Origin: Amoebophrya sp. A120
Taxonomy: Eukaryota > Sar > Dinophyceae > Syndiniales > Amoebophryaceae
Direction: 5' to 3'
Assembly: GCA_905178155.1 (NCBI GenBank)
Contig: CAJINV010000001.1
Span: 999,311-1,063,310, forward strand
Length of the DNA: 64,000 nucleotides
The position numbers were made by a program, and so were the translations under genes. The notes under the pieces are model-generated. The model saw only the letters and a list, made by a program, of their open reading frames with translations, was not told where the DNA came from and searched no databases. How positions within the stretch are numbered: position 1 is the first letter of the stretch; each line of letters opens with the position of its first letter. Below are positions 44,952 through 55,337 of this stretch, one piece after another.

Positions 44952-46457
44952 TTAACGCCCGGGAACGCGCTTGGCGCCCTGTGAAGCTCCCGCTACGACG
45001 GTTTTCTTCCCGCAGCTTCCCATGCTACCCGCACCCCGTCTCGTCCCGCGAGCGTCGGCAGAACCGCCACCAATTGTGTGTATGTTCGCCTGTCCCGGCG
45101 TGCACGTCGCAGGTGGCAAGTCGCACTCTTTGTCCTTCCCCACGACCCGCCGGGCCTTCTCTACGCGCTCCCGTTGTTCGTCCGTCATAGTGCTCTTGCC
45201 GACGTCCTCCAGGCGACGTGCGGTTGTGCCTATGAATTGCAAAAATGTTTGGGTCTGGAAGATTGAAGCTTGTCATGCTAAAACCAAATCATGCAAAAAT
45301 CTGTGTTGCATGACTGCCAAAAGCTGTCCTCTTTCGACCAAGTTGGGTGGGAGTTTCTCATGCAGGATAGGCATGGCAGAGACCTCGCAGACTCTGTCAT
45401 GCTAGGTCCTGCATTCCAAACCTCATGGGACATGGAAAATATGCATAAGAAGTTTGCACTCTTCCAGACCCAGACATATTTCCATTTGATAGTGCCCTGG
45501 CTCTGTCGGTACGCCGCCGTGGTGTTCCGCAGCGTGCTGCTGGACGAGGCTGCGGATGCGCGTCCGGCAGCTGCTGGTTGTGGCACAATATCAGCCAGTG
45601 TCTTCACGTTATTTCTATTTTTCATCCCGTCACCCGCAACCTTAGGCTTTTCCGATCCGCGGGCCGCGTTCAACGCGGCGTTGTCACCTGACGAATCACG
45701 AGAAAATGCGCGAAACACACATTCAGGATCAAGCGAAACTCCGTTTCAAGGTAGGGAACCCTTAATATCAGGCAGCGCTAGTGGCGATTTTCGTAGCAGT
45801 ACTAGAGGGAGCCACCCTACAACCTATTGCAGAAGCAGCACAAGATAAATATCGAACGATACGAGGTCGTTGGGACGCGGGTGGGACTCTCTCCCTCGCA
45901 TTCGCCCGTCGAACTTCCCCTTCCGCGCTGTGGTGCGCCCCGTACAGCGACGAGAGCTCTCCGCGCACAGTGGCGGCGACCGTGCTACTACCGTCATCAG
46001 CGCCCGCTGCGCTTCCCCTTGTGGCGGTTCTCCCGCTGTTTGCCACGGCCCGGCGGCTCTCCTCCACCGATACCGCTGCGCGGCCCGCAGAGGGCGTGAA
46101 GCCGACGGCACCTGCTTTCTGCAGCCGGTTCGAATGCACTGTCTGGCCCGTCCCGAGCACGCGCGCGCCTTCCCGGATGCGCGTCGGTGCTGTTGGAGGT
46201 GTTGCTCCCTGAGCGCTGGACACCGCACCAGCATTCCCTTTCGATTCAACAATCGCCCCCGGTGCGCGTTTTTGCCCAGACGCTGTCAGTATTTCCGGAA
46301 CTACTTTGCTCCGCGAACCATGAGTTGCCTGCTGTACTGACGGGCCTTCGCTTGCGCCTCCAGTTGTAGGTAGTTCTGTTGCCTCCTTGTTCCCATAGCA
46401 GGCAGAATTCAGCAGCTTTGCCAGGCGCGCCTCTCGATCTAGCATTCCTGTCGGCAT
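44952..46457 (-). CDS. small disordered protein of unknown function, 3 exons
   Basis: Predicted 354 residues. Exons: 46457-45863, 45687-45492, 45225-44952. Composition is Ala/Ser/Gly/Arg-rich with little hydrophobic content, so mostly disordered. The only patterned part is near the C-terminus (MTDEQRERVEKARRVVGK, likely a short helix) followed by a Gly/Ala-rich basic tail. The ATG at 46457 is the first methionine of the frame. Intron 1 is GT-AG; a second donor (GTTGTAGG) 36-39 bases downstream would also keep frame. Intron 2 is an introner. No family recognised; the neighbours give no clue. Confidence 0.6.
45231..45491. mobile_element. introner, family F1 (small disordered protein gene, intron 2)
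   Basis: F1 ends; direct repeat GTGCC both sides. Excision gives RQSQGT|TARRLED. Same orientation as 1215. Confidence 0.92.
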
Positions 46458-47468
46458 GGTGGTTTGGACGAATCTAAATTTGACAAACGTAGTTTCGGCG
46501 TTCAAGAATCTCTACACTGTACGAATGAAACCGTGACTACGACGTAAGAGCAGACACAGAAAAACACTTCCAACGAGCTCTCACGTTTGAAAATTTGTAA
46601 ACCGAAATTCTCTGGGCAGTTTTGGAAGCACCTAGCGCTTTGCAATTCCGAGACCCACTCGACGATTCCTCTCTCAGAGCGCTCTGCGAAAGAACCTGAA
46701 ACAAACGATAATCCTGAGAACATCAGACAACCACGAATACGAAGGAAAAACCAAGCGAACCGCGGCCTTTGCGATAAAGCGAGAATCAATGCTTGACTTG
46801 CATCCATCAGAACAATGGAAAAGCGAACTCTAAATGAACAAGATGAAGATTTCTATTTTTTACCCAAAAAAAATTGCACCATAAGAAACTCCTGTGCCGC
46901 GACATTTGAATTTTTCTTCCGTCATACTATCTTCTGTGAAACTGAACCGCCCGCCGTTTTCGAAGGTCCAAGAATGTAAACCCCAAGTATTGTGCATAGC
47001 TTTTTCTGCGAAAAAGGTCTAGCCCTCAAAATGCTTTCTTCCTTGCCATCATCGTCATCTCGGGATTTTGCCAATTGTCATCTCTAAAGTTTTAAAAGTG
47101 AAAGTGTCATCTCTGAAAAAATAGGGTTTCTGCCATCGATAAATTAACTACAAACCAAAAATGCCTTGCCATCATCTGAGAAAATAGGTTTTTGTACAGA
47201 AAGTCACCTTCAAAAGCTAGCCTTCTCGTTCTGAAAGCTATACCAAAAATCGTACATTATTGAGGCGCTATTCTTAGCCCGATCTGCTGCGATATGTTGA
47301 AAATTAGACCTTGCCAAAGTAGCGTACTGATCCCACGACGCAGCAGCTTATTTCTCATGTGTGGTATTATTCTATTCATTTGAAACGGCACCGCAGCAAA
47401 AAATGACGCGTCTGAGCGTATTAGCGAACTTCGGTTCACGCGGAATCCCTCCTCATCAGCAAGGAGTT
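46458..47468. other. intergenic region
   Basis: 1 kb. The part 47030-47190 repeats short phrases such as 'gccatcatc' and 'tcatctctgaaaaaatag'. Nothing else recognised. Confidence 0.5.
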
Positions 47469-50400
47469 TTACGCCCCCGGGGTCATCTTCAGGCCCAAAC
47501 TGGTCATGTACTCTGACAGCGCATCCTTGGCCTTCTTGAGGTTGTCGATCTCCTCTGCGAATGAAGCACAAAAACCTTTGGGTGGTCTTCTGAAGAGGAC
47601 AAAGGACAAACCACTACCAAGGTCATCTTCTTGATCTTTTCATCTGTTGCTATTTCGACGCATGTTCTCCTTGCATAAGTAGCTCCTCTCTTTTTTTCGG
47701 CTTCTCCTTACTTCATGCCCACTTCCAATACAGCTTCATCACAATATATTAGTTACAACGCAGTAGTACCTCTAGCTCGATAAAAACTTCGGACGTGGAA
47801 GATTTTTTGTCCTCCAAAGAACTACCCAAAGAAGTTTTTTTCCCTATTTTCCGGGCCTCCATGCGGCTGGCGTACATGGACTTGTAGTCCTTGCACTTGG
47901 CGTCATCACCCGTAACCACCTTGACCATGGTGGCCTTCGTGGTGTCCAGATCGGATTGCACGACGCGGAGGTCATCCGACTTGGACAGCGATTTTGCCGT
48001 GTTGTCCTTGAACCCGAGTTTGTTGCGCTTCTCGATGAGCTGCAACCGCTTCAAGTTCGTCTGGTGGTCTTCCTCTTCGTTCTCGATCGCGGCGCCCAGC
48101 TCCTTCTCCACGCGCTCGCTCTCCGTCATGGCGTATCAGAATGAAAACCCCCCCTACCCATATCAAAACGAAGGCTCTGACGCTGGCTTTGCGTACACAA
48201 ATCAGATCTGTCTTGCTGGCGAGGACTGCAGAGCCATGCTGAGCCTGAGTAGACAGGTTTTGACCCAGGCACTGAGCATGGCAGACGTCTGCGCTTCAGG
48301 CGCAACAGCATGACAAACCGCCTGTAGAATGCGGCGGAGCCTGTGGAGTTGCCTTCATGCAACATAGAGACGATTTGTGGTCACAAATCAGCAACACAAA
48401 TTTTCGAAAACGTGCCTTGTATATATGGGGAGGGCGGGTTTTCCTTTTGATATGGCGGCCTGGTACTTTTCAATCACCTTGTCCACCTCGTTCAGCACGA
48501 TCTCACCGCCGGACTCCGTGCGGCCCTTGAACACGTTGGTGAGGGCGATCTTGGCCTGCTCCAAATTGCCGAAATCCTCTTTCAGCTGCTCCTGCTCCAC
48601 CTTATTGGCGTCCAAATCCTGCGTCAGTTGGTCGTGCGCCTTCACGTTGTCCTCCACCGCCTTGTTAATGTCCGTTGTCGCCTGTTCTGCCTTGTCCTTG
48701 TGCGAGGACGCGGTGTTGTCCAGAGCCTCAATGGCCTGCTCCAGCTCCTCCTTCGTGGTCTCAAGATCCTGAATGCGCAGGGTGAGCTCGTTGTCCTTCT
48801 GCTGGCACCAGGTCTTGGAGAAAAATGGAAACGAAAAATCCGAAAGCGATTGTGAACAGCCTGTCTTTTTCTTGATCGTGTCCATGTGCGAGTTTCAGCT
48901 CGTGACACCAAAAATATTATTGCATGACAGTTTATTGTCCGGGTCTTTCGACAACCTGAAAGCGCAAAAACGGGGGTAAGTTGTACTTTGGCAGTAGAAG
49001 GGGACTTCTTGTTGTTTACCGCAATAGAAAAAAGCCGCTTTTTGTTCGCTTGGATTGTGCAAGGATAACTTCTGGTCCTCTTCCTGTTGCTTGTACATAG
49101 TGTCGGACAATTTGTCGATCTCGGAGGCGATCTTTGCAAAAGCATCGGCAGCACCTGCAAAGGAAAGAATGTTAATGTTGCAATAAACATGTTCTTGTTG
49201 CCGGTTTTTGATTTCTACACTGGTGCCCGCGCATCTAAACCGACAGATAAAAGCGACCAGATTATCCAAAAATACCGTACAACTCTTTCAAAGCTTCGAA
49301 TGGCGACATCAATTCCTAAACTTACTCCTACTACCTGGCTTCTGGTCCAGGGCCAGCTTGAGCATCTCGGCCGCGCGGCTCTTTCCGGACATCGTGGCGA
49401 GGAGGTCCAGCACCACCTTATTCGGGGCGCTCCGCATCTGCAGGAACCCCGGCACTACGGTCTTTTGCTGCAGCAGAATCGTTTTCTCAGCCTGCAACAA
49501 CGCGGCCGCGGCGGAGGGCTTGCCCAGAATGTCCAACGCGGCGGACAGAGCCTTCACGCGGTTGTCCGCGTCCTCGATCTCGCCCTCCAACGCCATGCGC
49601 TTCTCCGCGCAGGAAGCCGTCTTCGCCTTTTTCGACGCCTTTTCCGCATTCAGATTGGAGATCGCGTCCGCCTTGGCCTTCTTGGCCGCGTCCAGCTTTT
49701 CGCCCTCGTTGCTCAAAAAGATGGTCAGCTCCTGAATCGCCCCGTCGTGCGCTTCAATCTGCAGCTGCATCGTCGTCTGTGCCTCCGCGTGAAATTTCTC
49801 GCCCATGGTGATGTCCTGAGAGAGAGATGAAGCATATGGATATTTATAAATTTACTGCGCTCAAAATAAAGCGCAACTCCAACTTCTTTATTTCAAGATT
49901 GCAAGGGCATCTTCAAAGGTCGTGGCATCGGAGTTCAGAAGAACATACAATATGTACTTCAAAACACATTTTTCTATACATCATCGAGTTTCTTCTGATC
50001 TTCGAGCATCTTGTCGCGCAGCAGCGACATGGTGGACGCCAATTTGGACTTGGTCGAGTCGGCGAGCGTTGTGTCCGCCTTGATCTTCGTCATGGCGTCG
50101 TCCAGTCCTTTCGTGGCCCCCTGGAGCTGCCCCATGTCGTAGCCCATGCGGGCCTTCGTCTTTTCGTAGGTGGCCTGCGCCCCGGCTTTGCTGGTCTCGG
50201 CAGCATCCTTCAGCTGCTCTTCCTTCGCCTTCTTGGCCTCCGCGCCCTCAATGGCTTTCTGCGCATCCGCCTCCGCAGCCTCGGCTTCAGTCTAAAGAAC
50301 AAGATGAAATTTAAAAATTTTTGGAAACATTTATTCCGCTGCTCCTGATCAACAGAAATGCGCCATACGATTAGAAGTAAAAAATGACTTCGGCTACATC

Positions 50401-50735
50401 TACAAACAACATCTGCATTTTTTTCCCGGTGAAAAAACGTCGTAGTTGATATGCATATCAGTTTAAAATCAAGCGACATGGGAAACAAGTAAAGAGAGCA
50501 AGTGCTGCACCTTGTCTTTGGTTTGCTTTTCTATTTCCTTTTGTATTGTCTCCAGCGCATCCTTGCAGTCGACGTTGTGGTCCGCCAATTCGGGTGTCTT
50601 GGTGTCAAATTCACCCTTCGCTTCACCCTTCAGTTTCTCGAACAGCGTTGTCAAAGTGGTGTACGCCGCGCCCGGAGCAGCCTGGACGAGCCCCGCCCCA
50701 GCAGAAGCGAGCAGCGCCCTGCGCGAAACCCGCAT
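47469..50735 (-). CDS. secreted coiled-coil protein, trichocyst-matrix-like, 7 exons
   Basis: Predicted 617 residues. Exons: 50735-50511, 50291-49980, 49815-49335, 49154-49069, 48813-48453, 48128-47826, 47554-47469. The N-terminus is a signal peptide (MRVSRRALLASAGAGLVQAA). The rest is long Glu/Lys/Ala-rich heptad-like sequence (for example AEAAEADAQKAIEGAEAKK, LQDLETTKEELEQAIEAL-type stretches) with scattered single Cys. Leader plus acidic coiled coil and the similar gene at 55338 suggest a secretory-granule/extrusome matrix protein like ciliate and dinoflagellate trichocyst proteins; this is inference. Four introns are GT-AG, one (48134-48452) is an introner. Intron 48814-49068 fits neither: frame and family pattern require EEDQK|TWCQQK, but no GT-AG placement works. 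The in-frame TAG right after exon 2 could be an alternative end, but the next exon continues the same pattern. Confidence 0.75.
48134..48452. mobile_element. introner, family F3 (coiled-coil gene 1)
   Basis: Ends TATCAGAATGAAAACCCCCC and the complement ending TTTTCCTTTTGATA; direct repeat TGGCG both sides. Excision gives YQAA|MTESER. Confidence 0.92.
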
Positions 50736-51297
50736 TGTATCCTGTCCTCTCAACTACCCGATAACTCTACCCCGAGCAACTGCCAATGCGGGGGTCTTCG
50801 AAATAAACGAGTAGTTGTAACAGTTGATTGTTGCGGGACGACCACACAAACTTGCAATGTGTTTTGAAAAAGGCAAGGAAAACGAAACAGTTGGATCTTC
50901 TGTCAGATCCCGGTTGATCGATCAGTGCGTCAACATAAGCACAGAAAAAATAAAGCACACTAAAAACGGCTCACAGAAGAGAACAACCTTGCCGCTTCAT
51001 CTTTATTGCCACCGTGCTTGCACTAGTTCCAAATTCCATAACCGAAAATGAGGTTAAAATGCAGAGCAGCTCACTGTACCCCTACGTGCTGCGCGGAAAA
51101 ATCCTTTCAGTCAGATCTTTAGATGTCGCGTCAAATGAGCCGCATTTCGAAACAACTCGTGAGGTCTTTAGATGTAAAGTTGTGCGCCAGTCGAGGTCTC
51201 GCTTTATTTTCCTAAATGATGAATGAGAACTTGCGATCAACAATGCCAAAGCGCGTCTTTTTCCACAAATATCAAAATCTGCTTTGTTATCCTATTT
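50736..51297. other. intergenic region
   Basis: 0.56 kb between the organellar repeat-protein stop and the coiled-coil gene start. No feature recognised. Confidence 0.5.
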
Positions 51298-54277
51298 TCA
51301 CCACGTTCGCTTCCTTCGCCGCGCCGACTTCCGGTGTTTCGGAAGGGTAGCCGTCCGCCGGAGGGTTTCCCCCGACAGGCTGCTGGCCCGCCGCATCTCG
51401 TTTGGTAGGACCGTGCCGACAAAGGTCTCCAGCTCGTCGTACTGAACATGCAGACGCTGCAGTGCCTGCGACAGCTGCAGCGCTTCGAAGGGGGAGAAGT
51501 GGGACGCGACGTCCAAGTCGCGTCGCAGTTGTTGGACAAGCAGGTGGAGCAGGGGAGGGTGGGAAAACTGCACCTTGCCCATGGCATTTATGTACTTCAA
51601 AATATCGGCGGTGGACAGGAGCTGATCATCGTCTCGTCGTCCACCCGAAGCGGGTGGTAAAAATGCCGTTTCCGCCGCCCCGTACTGGCTGGTGCTGGCC
51701 GATGCTGAACCAGTACTACTACTAGAGAGCTGCTGTCCTCGTGGTCTCTCCTCGTAGCTATCTGCAGTTCCTGTGTTACCTCCGAGTGAAGGCGAACACA
51801 CAGCACGGCCTCGTCCGGGAGGCAGCCGCTGGAGTTGTAGTACACATCGGGAATGTAGCAAGTCTGCGATGCCCCGCAACAACTCCTCCTCGCAAACGTG
51901 GACCTTTCCGTATGCCTGGGCGACATTGACCCAGTCGGCCGTAGACACGAAGGTAAACTGGTTCCCGGATTATCGAATGCAAATAATGTGGCTGGGAAGT
52001 CCTCGTGTGGAAACTTCTGATGCTGAAATGCGGATGAGATCCCAGCTCTTGCAGCCAAGCATGACACGTTTTTGGACCGCTTTCTGATGCCCGGTACGCA
52101 TCACAGATTGCGCTTTCGCACGAGAAAGCAAGTGACTCTTTTGCTGCTCGTGCGTCTTTCATGAATGGAACACATGCATTTACAAGTTCCAACCCTGCAC
52201 ACCCTGAAATATTTGCAGCTGATACGGAAAACTCTTCCACCAAGTCCTCCAGCTCCTCTTCTTTCCGTTCCGCGGCCGTCCGTGTCTGCGCGGCCCGCCG
52301 GCGCAGCTTCCGCAACCCCTTCTGACTCTGGCACGGATCATCTTCCTGAGCAAAATTTATTCGAGTAGACAGGGTCGCGGAAAAGACGTCAGAGTCGGCG
52401 TGTCGTGATGGGGATGAGGATGCCCCGTCGGACAGTACGGTTTGCCCCTCCTGCGGCAGGAAGGAGCGGAACACGGGCCCGAAGTACTCCTTGAATAACT
52501 TCTCGTCCTTCACCTGGAACTTTGCCAGCCCCATCGCCAGATTCAGCACATGCTGGAAGGAGCAGTGGGAATTTCGAATCCCCTCCAGCATCCCGCGAGC
52601 CGCGTCCTGTTGCTTCACGCGCGCGCAAAGGCGCGCAATCAACACTTCGTTGACGACGCCGGCGCGGGCGAACGAGGTGATGGTCTGGCTCATAGCCGGA
52701 ATGTCGAACGCGTGAAGGTGCCGCCGAATCAGAATGCCCAAGCGGTCGAACACGTCCGTCGCGTGTTGCGACACACGAAACTTTGCAAAACCGTACGCGA
52801 GCTTAGATAACACGGTCGGAACGGCGGCCACGTCCCACACAGAACAACTCGTTGCACGAGGCTCGGTTTTGTTGTTCGTCGCACTGCTGGCAAAAGTACT
52901 TCTTGGTTTTCTGTTTCCCAGTAATGCCCCGTGATCGCTCCAAAGAAACCGATGCGCTTTCCCCCCGTACTGCGGGATGCAGAACGTCTCGCAGCTTTCC
53001 AGAAAGGCGGTGGGGTCCGCGAAATCTCGCAGACGGCACGCCACCCTATCTAACGCACCGCCGTCTTCTACCCGAAGTTTAGCCAACGCGTGCACCAGCT
53101 TCGCGCACTCGGGGACGGACAACCCTGTACAGTCTCGGAACCCGCCACGGAGAACACCATCGCGGAAAAGCCGCAGCACAGTGTTGAGCTGCAACACGGC
53201 CTCGTTATCTTTATGCGTTTCTCCGACAATCCGCTGCAGCTCGGCCAATCCCACGCAGGCATCCGCAATCTGCACCCGGTCCGCCTCGGTCCAGGTGGTT
53301 GTTGCGATTACGTTTTTCAGCCAGGGTATGTCGAAGAGCTCGGAGAAAATTTCCAGATTCGCACGTTCCGGATGTAGATTTCTTGTTTTATTCCGGTGTA
53401 AGGAATCCAAGCATCCTGCTTTCCTTTTCCAGTTCGAATACAGGGCGAAAACCTCGCTCCAAAACAAGGACGCTACTGCCGATGCGGAGGAAGAAGCGCC
53501 AGCGTCGGTCGCATTGGTGCAATTTACAGCATGTTGTAAGAACTGTTTGCGCATGAACCCCTCGCCCAGGGTCGTATCATACAAAGAAAGCCGGACGCAG
53601 TGAGCCCAAAAGTCAATTCCGAACTGCTGGCTCATCTCGGCCGCGTCTGGATCATTGACAAGCGAATCTTGCACCTTCAGCACCTGACAGTATGTGAGTG
53701 TAGTAGAAATTGCGGTGTAACTGATCGCGCCTCATCGTGAATACGTTAGAAGAACCTGATGAAAACGCACGCGTATACGTACCTGGTTGAAGAAGTGCAA
53801 GTAGGACTCCGCGCTCACTCCACTTTTGTCCCACTGTAGTGTCACAAGTAGAAAGTGCAGTCCCGCCCTGGCGTCGTATGCCGATGTGAAAAAAAGTTCG
53901 CGGAACCGACCCTGCAGCTTCTTCCAAAACGATTGATCTATCACTCCGGCCTTGTTTCCCGCGTGTGCCTCCCGCGCAAGCTGGGCGACGTTTTTGATTT
54001 CGCTAGGCAGCGTAGCTATGAACTGGTCCACACGGGAGGCGGGGTTTGCTGGCGTAGCCGTCGCTTGCCTGGACGAAGCCAAGCTCCGGTGCCCCGCTCC
54101 GGCCTTTGCGCCCGTCTCCTCGCAGCGGTGCTGCTTTGCAGCTTCCCTCGCCTGCAAGTAGCGAAGGTACTCCACTGCATCGCGACGGGCTTCGGGGGTG
54201 ACATGTGCCGCTGTACTAAAGTTACGGCGCCTCCACGGCATGCGGCCACGCGCTGCGGCGCGATGTCTCTGCAACAT
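51298..54277 (-). CDS. organellar helical-repeat protein (heptatricopeptide/octotricopeptide-like), 3 exons
   Basis: Predicted 873 residues. Exons: 54277-53783, 53683-52225, 51965-51298. The N-terminus is Arg-rich without acidic residues (RHRAAARGRMPWRRRNFSTA), as in a mitochondrial targeting sequence. The body carries repeated helical pairs of the type LVHALAKLRV, LSKLAYGFAKFRVSQ, TITSFARAGVVNEVLIARL, NLAMGLAKFQVKDEKLF and VAQAYGKVHVCEEELL, the pattern of alpha-helical RNA-binding repeats in apicomplexan and dinoflagellate mitochondrial proteins. Such proteins bind fragmented rRNA or mRNA; that role is inferred. The C-terminus ends in a basic tail (HRKSARRRKRTW). I see no RAP domain. Intron 1 is GT-AG (GTACGT...CAG), intron 2 an introner. 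The second methionine (54241) is an alternative start. Confidence 0.82.
51971..52224. mobile_element. introner, diverged F1 (repeat-protein gene intron 2)
   Basis: Ends still start TATCGAATGCAAATAATG and finish ATATTTGCAGCTGATA, but the GTCTGGGTC core has decayed. Flanks CGGAT/CGGAA. Excision gives EEFS|GNQFTF. Confidence 0.85.
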
Positions 54278-55337
54278 GTCGAATAAGGCCACAACGCGGT
54301 GGCTTTCCGATCATTTTTTTCACTGCGTGGAGAAACCTCGCTTAACTAAGTGGGCTCACTTCCACAGACTCACCTACAGAAACGCTCCCTTCCATTGGTT
54401 GTAACGCATGAGAGGGGGGAGGGTCTGAAGAGGACGCAATACAACACAGCGCAATTATAATTGTTCACAAACAAAGCGATCGCGTTTCGTATCTCGAGCC
54501 TCACGGAAACACGAGTAGTGTGTGTTTGGGACAGATCGCTGCAAGTTCTACAAAGGAAGAACTCTTCGACAAATTATTTGTGTCTCCAGGCTGACAGACG
54601 CGAATACAAAGGACCTCGGATCAAGAACTGCATCGCGGATTTATTTCAGAAAAAATAAAATGGATAAAGTCACAGGTGCAACCGAATAGCTCTATCCGGT
54701 TGATACACGAGAAGAAGAAAAACCGAAGGCACAGGGAGCAGCATACTTAATACCGATAAAGCACGGAGCGAAGGAGCCGGGTTCGTGGGCGTTCACAAAA
54801 CGGACCGCATGAACTAAAACAGGAACGTTCCACCTGTCAAACTGGACAAATCCAGCGCACTAAGCGTGTAAACTCGCACGTCCCCAAGGATTCTAAGCAC
54901 ATCTGACCCAGCACACTTGCAAGGTCTAAAACCCGACACGAGCTCTTCATCTTTTTATCACGGGAAACCATAGACTCAAATTACACAGCTGCAACCTTAT
55001 CAAAACTATCGAAACAACACGCGCTATCTTCTGTACTGTAGTAAAACCATTGCTATCAGAGGAAAAAAGAACTTATACCATTGCTATCTGAACTACGGAA
55101 AAACCTTGAACTTCTGCTATCTGAACTACGAACATGAAATCTGAACTACAACTAAGTACGTAAAAATGAAAAAAATAAAATGAAAAAATAAAACGGTCTT
55201 CAACTCGGTGTCAAGTAAGGCCACGAAAGTTTGCTTGGAAAGTGCGCACCCAGTGGTCAAGTGCTGCTTCCTCTCGGGTGTGCTGTGACACGGGCGGAAA
55301 GTGGGTGTACTACCAAAAATCTTCAAACCTTCAGCAC
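54278..55337. other. intergenic region with conserved block
   Basis: About 1.06 kb. Contains block B (54498-54568) and, near 55040-55135, several short repeats of 'ttgctatctgaactacg'. No gene supported. Confidence 0.5.
54498..54568 (+). repeat. conserved intergenic block, copy B
   Basis: Counterpart of 21482-21548, sharing gcctcacg, AGATCGCTGC (54533-54542) and ggaagaactcttcg. It lies about 220 bp upstream of the repeat-protein start codon, in the same relative position and orientation as copy A to its gene. Confidence 0.5.

Noticed and set aside
49970-49980. In-frame TAG after KKLDDV as the end of the first coiled-coil gene
   Set aside because: The TAG lies in GTATAG, a usable donor, and the next exon (DITMGEKFHAEAQ) continues the same coiled coil in frame with a CAG acceptor.
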